This document shows positions 1 to 5,106 of a stretch of 5,106 nt of DNA, piece after piece. The notes beneath the pieces were generated by a model. That model was not told the origin of the DNA. It saw nothing but the letters and a program-made list of their open reading frames with translations, and did not search any database. Made by a program: the position numbers and the translations under genes. This DNA is from Pullilachnospira_A gallistercoris (GTDB lineage Bacteria; Bacillota; Clostridia; Lachnospirales; Lachnospiraceae): contig DVHM01000023.1 of the NCBI GenBank assembly GCA_018712125.1, forward strand, positions 1-5,106, written 5' to 3'. How positions within the stretch are numbered: position 1 is the stretch's first letter; every line of letters starts with the position of its first letter.

Positions 1-2766
1 GAGGTCACGGTGGTGGATATGGCTCAAGGTGAGCAGATCCCGCAGGAGGTGTTGGCTGCCATCGATGACCCGCAGGTCATCAAGGCCGCCTGGAACGCGC
101 AGTTTGAACGTACCTGTATCGGCCATTACCTTGGCCGCAGGCTTTCCCCGGATGGCTGGCGGTGTTCCATGGTCCATGCGGCTTCCCTTTCCCTACCGCT
201 GGCATTAAAGAATGCGGCAAAGGTACTGAAGACCGGAGAACAGAAAGACCGGGCCGGCGAGAACCTGATCAGATATTTTTCCGTTCCCTGCAAGCCGACA
301 AAGTCTAATGGAGGCCGGACCAGGAACCTACCGGAGCATGACCCGCAGGGATGGCAGAAGTTTAAAGAGTACTGCGCACAGGATGTCCGGACAGAACGAG
401 ACATCCGAAAGCGCCTGGAGCAGTTTCCTATGCCAGATAAGGAATGGGATTTTTATCATATGGATCAACGGATCAACGACCGTGGTGTACGGATCGATAC
501 GGAGCTGGTCCGTCAGGCCATTGCCTGTGACCTGATGCTCTCGGATGAAATGAGCAGGCGGGCCTATGCGCTGACCGGCCTGGAAAATCCTAATTCCGTA
601 TCCCAACTAAAATCCTGGCTGGAAACACGCGGCATTGAGGTAGTATCCCTGGGGAAAAAAGATGTGGCTGCGATGATCACGGATCTGGACAGGAACAGCT
701 GTGACCAGGAGGCCCTGGATATGCTGAAACTCCGGCTGCAGATGGCAAAGAGCTCTGTGAAGAAATACCAGGCGGCAGAACGGTGTGTCTGTGCAGATGG
801 CAGGGCGCGGGGGCTATTTCAGTTTTACGGCGCTTCGAGGACGGGACGCTTCTCAGGACGCCATATCCAGTTACAGAATCTCCCGCAGAACCATATCTCC
901 ACACTGGATGAAGCGAGGGAGCTGGTGAAGATGGGGGAATTGCAAATGCTGGAATCCATCTATGGCAACGTACCGGATATCCTCTCCCAGCTGATCCGTA
1001 CCATGCTGGTGCCGAAGGAAGGCTGTGAGTTTATTGTGGCGGACTTTTCCGCGATTGAGGCCCGTGTGCTCGCATGGCTTGCCGGGGAACAGTGGCGGCT
1101 GGATGCTTTCCGAAAGGGCGAGGATATTTATTGCGCGTCAGCGTCCCAGATGTTCGGTGTGCCTGTGGTGAAGCATGGCGTCAACGGGGAGCTGCGCCAG
1201 AAAGGGAAGGTCGCGGAGCTGGCCTGTATTGCAGAAGGAAGTCTTGTCCTGACAAACAAAGGACTTGTGGCGATAGAGGATGTTACAATCGAACATCTGC
1301 TCTGGGATGGGGTGGAATGGGTGAAACACGATGGAGTGATCTATAAAGGCGAAAGAGAGGTAATTGAGTATGACGGGCTTACAGCAACACCAGATCACCC
1401 CGTCTGGATTGAGGGGAAGAAGGGGCCGGTACACTTGGGATTCGCCGCCTCCATCAAAGCACATCTCATACAAACCGGAGATGGTGGGAAAGCAATACGG
1501 CTGGGTAAAGATCATATCTCCAGAACGACGGTGGAACGACAAGATGAACACTTGCTACGTTCTGACCCAATGCACGGGATGTGGTTCGATACAGTGGCAG
1601 GTGTTGGGAAACCTCACAAGGGGGTTATCAAAAGGCTGTCAGAGCTGTTCGCAGCCAAGACAGATACCCATGTGGCTAGATCGGAGGCTGACTGCTGCAA
1701 AACAGCGATGCGAAAACCCAAAGGACAGACAGTATTACAATTATGGAGGCCGCGGCATTCGTTTTTCTTTTCCAAGTGTAACAGAGGCGGGGCTATATCT
1801 GATCAAAGCATATGGTCTTCCCGACAGGGAGATGGAAATAGATCGGATCAATACCAATGGGGATTACGCTCCTGGCAATATTCGTTTTGTGCCTCACTCG
1901 GTAAATTGTGCCAATCAGCGAAGAAATGTGCTTTCGCGTTACGACCCGGAATATTGGCCTTATGCTCGGTCTGTTGTAATCAGGAAATTATCACAGGGAC
2001 TTTCCAGGGACGAGATTATCCGGGATGCGGAAACGGCGGTGTCCGAGAAGAGAAAAAACTGGCGTTACATCCAGGCAAGGTTAGAGTTTATGACATACGA
2101 AATGCCGGAAGACGTCATCGTTTTACGGTATCGGGAAAACTCGTCCACAACTGTGGATACCAGGGAGGCACCGGTGCATTAATTTCTATGGGTGCGCTAT
2201 CCATGGGGCTGAAGGAGGAAGAACTTCCGGACATCATTGAGCAGTGGCGTGCTGCTTCTCCCCATATTGTACAGTTCTGGTGGGATATGGAGAAGGCCGC
2301 CACAGAGACTGTGAAGACCCATGAAGAACACATGGCCGGTCGGATCCGGTTCCAATATTACAGCGGGACGCTCTGGATGGTGCTGCCAAGCGGCAGGAAG
2401 CTCGCCTATTTGAAGCCAAAACTTCAGCCAAACCGCTTCGGGCGCATGAGTCTGACGTTTGAAGGCGTGGGAAATGCAGCCGGCTCCGGCGGCTGGTCCA
2501 GGCAGGAGACATATGGTGGAAAACTCAGCGAGAACTGCACACAGGCCACGGCCAGAGATATTCTGACAGAAGCCATGTGGAGGCTGGAGCAGGCAGGCTT
2601 TGCGGTCATCGCCCATGTGCATGACGAGGTCATCATCGAAGCGCCGATCGGAAAATACCCGGTGGATGAAGTGTGTAAGCGGATGGCTGAGAATCCAGAC
2701 TGGTGTCCGGACTGCCCGTTGGCTGCGGCGGGGTATCTGGCGCCCAACTATTATTTTAAGGATTAA
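1..2766 (+). CDS. Phage family A DNA polymerase (3'-5' exonuclease + polymerase), intein-interrupted, 5' partial
   Basis: Replicates phage DNA: a family A (Pol I-like) polymerase with a proofreading exonuclease domain. Residues are numbered from the GTG at 10. The frame is open to base 1 and the first codons (EVTVVDMAQGE) match the interior of phage polymerases, so the true start and the Exo I (DxE) motif lie upstream. Visible: Exo II-like N29...E33, Exo III Y121xxxD125, the NDRGVRID linker motif near 154, TGRFSGRHIQLQNLP 278-292, motif A with D345 (DFSAIEARVLAW), motif B starting R396xxxK400, and motif C VHDE 870-873 with D872. Motif B is split by an intein (residues 406-714); joining A405 to C715 restores KVAELA-CGYQGG. 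The extein visible is 609 residues, so with roughly 40-50 missing N-terminal residues it is a normal phage polymerase length. By eye, the residue matching E. coli Pol I Phe762 is Leu404. Stop TAA at 2764. The product assignment is very secure. Confidence 0.96.
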   Translation, partial: EVTVVDMAQGEQIPQEVLAAIDDPQVIKAAWNAQFERTCIGHYLGRRLSPDGWRCSMVHAASLSLPLALKNAAKVLKTGEQKDRAGENLIRYFSVPCKPTKSNGGRTRNLPEHDPQGWQKFKEYCAQDVRTERDIRKRLEQFPMPDKEWDFYHMDQRINDRGVRIDTELVRQAIACDLMLSDEMSRRAYALTGLENPNSVSQLKSWLETRGIEVVSLGKKDVAAMITDLDRNSCDQEALDMLKLRLQMAKSSVKKYQAAERCVCADGRARGLFQFYGASRTGRFSGRHIQLQNLPQNHISTLDEARELVKMGELQMLESIYGNVPDILSQLIRTMLVPKEGCEFIVADFSAIEARVLAWLAGEQWRLDAFRKGEDIYCASASQMFGVPVVKHGVNGELRQKGKVAELACIAEGSLVLTNKGLVAIEDVTIEHLLWDGVEWVKHDGVIYKGEREVIEYDGLTATPDHPVWIEGKKGPVHLGFAASIKAHLIQTGDGGKAIRLGKDHISRTTVERQDEHLLRSDPMHGMWFDTVAGVGKPHKGVIKRLSELFAAKTDTHVARSEADCCKTAMRKPKGQTVLQLWRPRHSFFFSKCNRGGAISDQSIWSSRQGDGNRSDQYQWGLRSWQYSFCASLGKLCQSAKKCAFALRPGILALCSVCCNQEIITGTFQGRDYPGCGNGGVREEKKLALHPGKVRVYDIRNAGRRHRFTVSGKLVHNCGYQGGTGALISMGALSMGLKEEELPDIIEQWRAASPHIVQFWWDMEKAATETVKTHEEHMAGRIRFQYYSGTLWMVLPSGRKLAYLKPKLQPNRFGRMSLTFEGVGNAAGSGGWSRQETYGGKLSENCTQATARDILTEAMWRLEQAGFAVIAHVHDEVIIEAPIGKYPVDEVCKRMAENPDWCPDCPLAAAGYLAPNYYFKD
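1225..2151 (+). other. Intein in polymerase motif B (309 residues, class 1 Cys/Asn type)
   Basis: A protein-splicing element in frame with the polymerase. Block A begins at Cys1 (codon 1225, residue 406) with CIAEGSLVLTNKG. Block B is TATPDHPVW with the TxxH residues T460 and H463. Block F is VYDIRNAGRRHRFTVSG (D695, H703). Block G ends LVHN with penultimate H713 and terminal N714, followed by Cys+1 (C715) of the extein. All residues expected for class 1 splicing are present, so it should be active. It sits between the positions corresponding to E. coli Pol I 763 and 764, so the unspliced polymerase should be inactive. The recognisable splicing parts cover only about residues 406-497 and 690-714. 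The roughly 190 residues between (about 1500-2080) are rich in Cys, Arg, Ser, Trp and Gln, resemble no endonuclease, and look like the shadow of the reading frame at 1370-2182. Boundaries follow directly from the motifs. Confidence 0.94.
1355..1360 (+). promoter_or_regulatory. Candidate ribosome binding site for the nested endonuclease
   Basis: GAGAGG, nine bases before ATG 1370 (and three before the in-frame TTG 1364), inside the intein N-terminal coding region. It is the best-spaced Shine-Dalgarno-like match upstream of the nested frame. The alternative ATG at 1481 has only GGAG (1477-1480) with no spacer, and GTG 1484 is three bases from that GGAG. The match is short and lies in coding sequence, so it could be chance. 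Confidence 0.35.
1370..2182 (+). CDS. Putative homing endonuclease (HNH-like phage family) nested out of frame in the intein
   Basis: A 270-codon frame, +1 relative to the polymerase/intein frame, opening after a TAA at 1361. Numbering from the internal ATG at 1481: residues 1-56 match the N-terminal module common in phage endonuclease-like proteins (MVGKQYGWVKIIS, then QC31TGC34 and GC53QSC56, a possible zinc site). Residues 70-149 carry the core: RCENP (76-80), NYGGRGI (87-93), DRINTNGDYAPGNIRF (121-136) and NQRRN (145-149). The tail is helical and basic (about 165-205) and may bind DNA. By family knowledge such proteins are predicted HNH-related nucleases; the catalytic chemistry is inferred. 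Start is uncertain: ATG 1370 has GAGAGG nine bases upstream, while homology starts at ATG 1481, which has GGAG directly abutting it. The likely role is cutting intein-free polymerase alleles so that the intein is copied in. The last nine codons lie beyond the intein, in extein DNA. The gene is intact, and locally lower in GC than the polymerase. That it is real is well supported; its expression is not shown. Confidence 0.78.
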   Translation: MTGLQQHQITPSGLRGRRGRYTWDSPPPSKHISYKPEMVGKQYGWVKIISPERRWNDKMNTCYVLTQCTGCGSIQWQVLGNLTRGLSKGCQSCSQPRQIPMWLDRRLTAAKQRCENPKDRQYYNYGGRGIRFSFPSVTEAGLYLIKAYGLPDREMEIDRINTNGDYAPGNIRFVPHSVNCANQRRNVLSRYDPEYWPYARSVVIRKLSQGLSRDEIIRDAETAVSEKRKNWRYIQARLEFMTYEMPEDVIVLRYRENSSTTVDTREAPVH

Positions 2767-2782
2767 TTCGGATGGTTTTGTA

Positions 2783-2787
2783 AGAGG
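2783..2787 (+). promoter_or_regulatory. Ribosome binding site deciding the start at 2795
   Basis: AGAGG seven bases before ATG 2795. The frame is open back to 2600, but that upstream part overlaps the polymerase motif C region and is shadow. This site, and the position just after the polymerase stop at 2766, fix the start at 2795. Confidence 0.7.
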
Positions 2788-2794
2788 TAGGGAT

Positions 2795-3133
2795 ATGCCG
2801 CATGTATTGAGATTAAAAGATGGGAAGCTCATTACTCCCTTTGATCAGGAGGACGTCCTGGAGATTGTGGAGGAATATGCCGGGGATGAGATCCGGCAGT
2901 ATCTGGCGGAAAATCTCTCGGACACAGATGCCCTGGAAAAAGAACTGGACAGGCTGTACCGGGAGCATGAAGAGGATCTGGAACGCCTGGGCGACCATCA
3001 GCGGGCGGTCTTAAACGCGGTCAGAGAAGAAGCAGAGTCCCTTGGCAATCTTTTGGACGCGCAGAGGCTGGACCGAAGAAAATTGAAAAAGGCAACCGAT
3101 AATATCTGGCGGATGTGCGACCGGGAACTGTGA
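2795..3133 (+). CDS. Small charged helical phage protein, unknown function
   Basis: A 112-residue protein starting MPHVLRLKDGKLITPFD, 28 bases after the polymerase stop, with AGAGG at proper spacing. I do not recognise a named family. From about residue 18 to the end it is strongly charged and predicted helical, with a heptad-like run at 46-66 (ALEKELDRLYREHEEDLERLG) and a second helix near 68-100, so a coiled coil or helical-bundle dimer is plausible. It has one Cys (C108), no signal peptide and no membrane segment, and should be cytoplasmic. The position directly downstream of the polymerase suggests co-transcription and a possible accessory role in replication, but that rests only on context. 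The 3' end is part of a hairpin spanning the stop codon. Confidence 0.82.
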   Translation: MPHVLRLKDGKLITPFDQEDVLEIVEEYAGDEIRQYLAENLSDTDALEKELDRLYREHEEDLERLGDHQRAVLNAVREEAESLGNLLDAQRLDRRKLKKATDNIWRMCDREL

Positions 3134-3153
3134 ATGTTTCCAGGCACATCCGC
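3109..3153 (+). promoter_or_regulatory. Hairpin across the stop codon of the 2795-3133 gene
   Basis: GCGGATGTGC at 3109-3118 and GCACATCCGC at 3144-3153 are a perfect 10-bp inverted repeat. Inside it, GGGAAC (3123-3128) can pair with GTTTCC (3136-3141) with one G-U pair and a 7-base loop, giving a near-continuous two-part stem. The TGA stop (3131-3133) lies in the loop. A T-rich but not pure-T stretch follows (3154-3171), so it is a weak terminator candidate. It might instead be an mRNA processing or stability element, or limit ribosome flow to the next gene, whose AAGGAGG starts 22 bases further on. Confidence 0.4.
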
Positions 3154-3188
3154 TTATGTTTTCCATCTTTTGAGGAAGGAGGCAGAGG

Positions 3189-3728
3189 ATGGGGGTAAAT
3201 AAGATACAGGACAAAAGTGATAGGACAGCGATGGAACGTTTAAAGCACAAACGGGGGAGACGGTCCAGGGAGGAACTTCAGCAGCTCCAGGCCGAAAGGG
3301 CACAGCTGGAGACCGGATCCTCTCCGCATTGTACTGCACATCCGGATTGCCATGCGTGGTCAGACGGCAGATGTATGGCGTTGGAGGATAACGATTTTGA
3401 CGGCAGGGACTGCCCGTTTTATAAAAACCGGACGATCAATATGGAACAGCGCCGGGCTGGGCTTAAGCGTCTGATCCGGACAGGGCGGAGCGACCTGCTC
3501 CATAAGTACCGGAAATCATTTGAGGCGCTGGGACTCTTTGACGTCCCTGATGTCTATACAGCCCAGGCGATCAAGGAATTGGAACAGTATTCGGAAGAAT
3601 ACCTGCAGGGTCTTACTTCCTCTGAAACTAATGAAGCGGATGAAGCCGCTGAAACAGAGGAAGTCGGAGGAACCAGCAGGGTTGGCGGCATGGCTGGCGC
3701 ACCTGAGGAGGATGAGTGGGATGATTAA
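3189..3728 (+). CDS. Four-cysteine phage protein, possibly metal-binding, unknown function
   Basis: A 179-residue protein with a strong Shine-Dalgarno (AAGGAGG 3176-3182, six bases before ATG 3189). Three parts are visible: a basic N-terminal helix (about 1-42, with KHKRGRRSREELQQLQ); a compact Cys segment with C48, C54, C62 and C75 (C-x5-C-x7-C-x12-C, with CPFYKN at the end), suggesting a small zinc or Fe-S site; and a helical part (85-142) followed by a very acidic, low-complexity tail (146-179, ending EEDEWDD). This pattern resembles uncharacterised proteins of Clostridia phages that carry a CPFYK segment, but I cannot name a function. The acidic tail could mimic DNA or bind a basic partner; that is speculation. 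Its last 8 bases overlap the next gene, suggesting translational coupling. Confidence 0.85.
   Translation: MGVNKIQDKSDRTAMERLKHKRGRRSREELQQLQAERAQLETGSSPHCTAHPDCHAWSDGRCMALEDNDFDGRDCPFYKNRTINMEQRRAGLKRLIRTGRSDLLHKYRKSFEALGLFDVPDVYTAQAIKELEQYSEEYLQGLTSSETNEADEAAETEEVGGTSRVGGMAGAPEEDEWDD
3705..3711 (+). promoter_or_regulatory. Ribosome binding site deciding the start at 3721
   Basis: GAGGAGG lies within the end of the preceding gene. It abuts ATG 3712 with no spacer but is nine bases before ATG 3721 in the same frame, so 3721 is the better start. The start then overlaps the preceding stop in ATGATTAA. Confidence 0.75.
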
Positions 3729-4083
3729 AAATGAGTGCGCTTTTCACGGGGAGTCCCTGGCGGGTGCAGGGTCTTCCGGTTTGGAGGAGAGCTACCAGGG
3801 GCTGATTACAGCAGTGATCCGGCAGGCGGTAAAGGACTATGTTTCGGTGCTGCTCCGTCTGTTTTCCTGTCCGGCCGGGAAAAAGAAAGCGGCTCTGGAA
3901 ATGGAAAAAGCGGAATTGGAGGTCTTCTTCCATTCCGATTGGTTCCATACCCTGACGGATATGGATGGGGAACGGCTGCTTCTTTCGGCAAGGCGGCTGG
4001 CCATGGAGAAAGCGAAGGAAGCGATCCGCAGAAAACAAAAAAAGAAGTTCAAGGATATGGGAGAAACCACGATGCGCCGCTGA
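3721..4083 (+). CDS. Conserved phage early-region protein, unknown function
   Basis: A 120-residue protein beginning MIKNECAFHGES. The frame is open back to 3520, but the upstream part is the shadow of the preceding gene; GAGGAGG supports ATG 3721. It has a helical first half (LEESYQGLITAVIRQAVKDY, 21-40), a basic connector (KKK 54-56), the motif EVFFHSDWFHTLTDMDGERLL (67-87), and a very basic C-terminal helix (KEAIRRKQKKKFKD). The SYQxLIxAVIRQAVKDY plus FFxSDWFxxLTxxDGExL combination is one I associate with small uncharacterised proteins in early regions of Firmicutes phages. The basic tail would fit nucleic-acid binding, but no catalytic motif is visible. It is cytoplasmic, with no membrane segment. 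Its start overlaps the preceding stop by 8 bases and a 40-base gap separates it from the DUF932 gene. Confidence 0.85.
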   Translation: MIKNECAFHGESLAGAGSSGLEESYQGLITAVIRQAVKDYVSVLLRLFSCPAGKKKAALEMEKAELEVFFHSDWFHTLTDMDGERLLLSARRLAMEKAKEAIRRKQKKKFKDMGETTMRR

Positions 4084-4123
4084 CGCATATTTATGCACCA
4101 TGTCCGACAAAGAAAGGGGAACG

Positions 4124-5106
4124 ATGATGAAAACAGGAAGAAGTTTGCAGGAGGTCCTGACGGAGCTGAACCGGCAGAATCAGGCAAAGAAAGATTATAT
4201 CGGATCTGCGCAGGCGCTCCGCCTGTATGAGGACGGGAGTACCTTTGAGATCGGCCAGGGGGAGGACGCACAGCAGTTTGGTACCACCCGCCTTTTCCAC
4301 AGACAGGTGGCGTCAGCCCTGGGCATCCCGGCAAAGTATTATGACCTGATGCAGTCCCGGAAACCGGAACTGTTAGCAAAGAACGTCAACGCATGGTTTG
4401 GAGACCGGGAAAACAGCTACATGATCCGTACGTTGGACTACGGCGCCGGTCGCATGGCAAGAGCGCTGCTCTCCGACCGGTACCGCCGGATTGACAACAT
4501 GGAGATCGCATCTGCTGTTCTTCCGTTGTTTGCAGGCTCTGACCAATACGAAGTGGTTTCCTCCGAAGTGACGGAGAACCGGCTGTACTTAAAGATCGTG
4601 AACCGCAGGATGGAGATGGCTGTGGTGCCCGGGGACATTGTCCAGGCCGGGGTAATGATCTCCAACTCCGAGGTGGGTCTTGGTTCCGTGTCCGTCCAAC
4701 CGCTGGTATACCGCCTGGTCTGCACCAACGGCATGGTGGTTAACGATATGGGCGAACGAAAAAACCATATCGGCCGCGCGGCAAAAGCTGTGGATGACAG
4801 CTTCCACATCTACTCCGACGAGACGTTGGAGGCGGAGGACAAGGCGTTCCTTCTGAAGCTGCGGGACGTGACGCTGGCAGCGATTGAGGAGAGCCGGTTT
4901 GCGCAGGTGGTCGGCAGGCTGAAGGAAGCCGCCGGAATCCCCATCACCGGGAAGGTCACGGAAGTAGTGGAACTGACAGCAAAAACTTACGGATTTAACT
5001 CCGATGAGCAGGATCACATCCTGCAGCATCTGATTGCCGGCGGTGATCTCAGCCAATATGGACTCTCCAATGCCATTACAAGGGCGAGCCAGGATGTGGA
5101 ATCTTA
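4124..5106 (+). CDS. DUF932-family phage protein, 3' partial
   Basis: 327 complete codons run off the window end; the last two bases (TA) begin the next codon, probably Tyr, though a stop cannot be excluded. Two adjacent ATGs are possible: 4124 and 4127. AAGGGG (4114-4119) is four bases from the first and seven from the second, so 4127 may be the real start. Family features: a helical N-terminus (about 1-40), FHRQVASALGIPAKYYDLM (58-76), the signature LSDRYRRIDN (116-125), the segment SNSEVGLGSVSVQPL (180-194) followed by VYRLVCTNGMV, and TRASQDVES (319-327) near the usual C-terminal conserved end. DUF932 proteins are common in phages, plasmids and integrative elements, often near replication or recombination genes; their biochemical role is not known to me. 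The family is typically about 300-400 residues, so little is probably missing. It is cytoplasmic, with no signal peptide. Confidence 0.93.
   Translation, partial: MMKTGRSLQEVLTELNRQNQAKKDYIGSAQALRLYEDGSTFEIGQGEDAQQFGTTRLFHRQVASALGIPAKYYDLMQSRKPELLAKNVNAWFGDRENSYMIRTLDYGAGRMARALLSDRYRRIDNMEIASAVLPLFAGSDQYEVVSSEVTENRLYLKIVNRRMEMAVVPGDIVQAGVMISNSEVGLGSVSVQPLVYRLVCTNGMVVNDMGERKNHIGRAAKAVDDSFHIYSDETLEAEDKAFLLKLRDVTLAAIEESRFAQVVGRLKEAAGIPITGKVTEVVELTAKTYGFNSDEQDHILQHLIAGGDLSQYGLSNAITRASQDVES

Noticed and set aside
10..12. GTG with GAGG at 1-4 as a true polymerase start
   Set aside because: The frame is open to base 1, the upstream codons continue a conserved exonuclease-domain sequence, and the Exo I motif would be missing. 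The gene is better read as cut by the window edge.
1074..1346. Forward frame 3 open stretch over polymerase motif A/B
   Set aside because: Shadow of the polymerase with no family resemblance or ribosome site.
1485..1492. Programmed ribosomal frameshift from intein into endonuclease
   Set aside because: The shift needed is +1, no classical X XXY YYZ (-1) site would give it, and no rare codon or stop forces a pause in frame 1. Kept only as an alternative.
1225..2151. Group I or group II intron rather than intein
   Set aside because: The insert is in frame with the polymerase, has canonical protein-splicing motifs at both ends (Cys1, TPDH, HN/C), and no intron core was recognised.
1225..2182. 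Broken intein-endonuclease with two frameshifts (pseudogene or sequencing error)
   Set aside because: Both frames are open across the whole overlap and beyond its ends, and all intein splice residues are intact. Two compensating indels cannot be excluded without relatives, but decay would be expected to leave stops.
2197..2832. 211-codon reverse-strand open frame across the polymerase C-terminus
   Set aside because: It lies opposite polymerase motif C and conserved extein sequence, has no recognisable domain, and is typical antisense shadow of GC-rich codons. The same applies to reverse frames at 1138-1551, 3628-4110, 3837-4379 and 4589-5056.
3083..3105. Promoter-like TTGAAA ... GATAAT/TAATAT before the 3189 gene
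   Set aside because: The spacer is only about 9-11 bases instead of about 17, and the sequence is inside coding DNA.
4085..4096. Small palindrome GCATA-TT-TATGC in the 40-base gap before the DUF932 gene
   Set aside because: Only five base pairs, AT-rich, with a 2-base loop; easily chance and too short to call an operator or terminator.
3735..4127. 130-codon forward frame 3 open stretch
   Set aside because: Gly/Arg/Ser-rich shadow of the 3721-4083 gene, which has the good ribosome site and family-like motifs.

Overview
The window looks like part of the DNA-replication and early-gene module of a tailed phage or prophage from a low-GC-type Gram-positive host, most likely a gut Clostridia (Lachnospiraceae/Oscillospiraceae type). 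The reasons are a phage-style family A DNA polymerase, strong Shine-Dalgarno sites (GAGGAGG, AAGGAGG), short same-strand genes packed with tiny gaps or overlaps, and a DUF932 gene. All supported genes are on the + strand. The host assignment is inference.

Layout. (1) 1-2766: a phage family A DNA polymerase (3'-5' exonuclease plus polymerase) whose 5' end lies outside the window. It is interrupted at 1225-2151 by a 309-residue intein inside polymerase motif B (the O-helix). (2) 1370-2182, in the +1 frame relative to the polymerase: an intact second reading frame nested in the intein. It encodes a phage/homing-type putative endonuclease with a four-Cys N-terminal module and a YGGRGI...DRI...GDYAPGN nuclease-like core. 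(3) 2795-3133, 3189-3728 and 3721-4083: three small phage proteins of unknown function (charged helical, four-Cys, and a conserved early-region protein). A hairpin lies across the end of the first. (4) 4124 to the window end: a DUF932-family protein, 3' truncated.

The main discovery candidate is the intein. Its splicing blocks (Cys1, TPDH block B, block F, terminal His-Asn, Cys+1) are all in the polymerase frame, but the recognisable endonuclease is in another frame of the same DNA. Both frames are open throughout while the third has stops. The polymerase precursor must therefore translate about 190 residues of what looks like out-of-frame shadow of the endonuclease gene, and that stretch leaves with the intein on splicing. 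The endonuclease would be translated separately from an internal start. In an ordinary large intein the endonuclease is an in-frame domain, so this is an overlapping-gene arrangement.

The genes probably form one early operon for phage genome replication. Polymerase activity would depend on protein splicing, and the nested endonuclease would spread the intein to intein-free polymerase alleles. No RNA genes, CRISPR arrays, insertion sequences or convincing promoters were seen.
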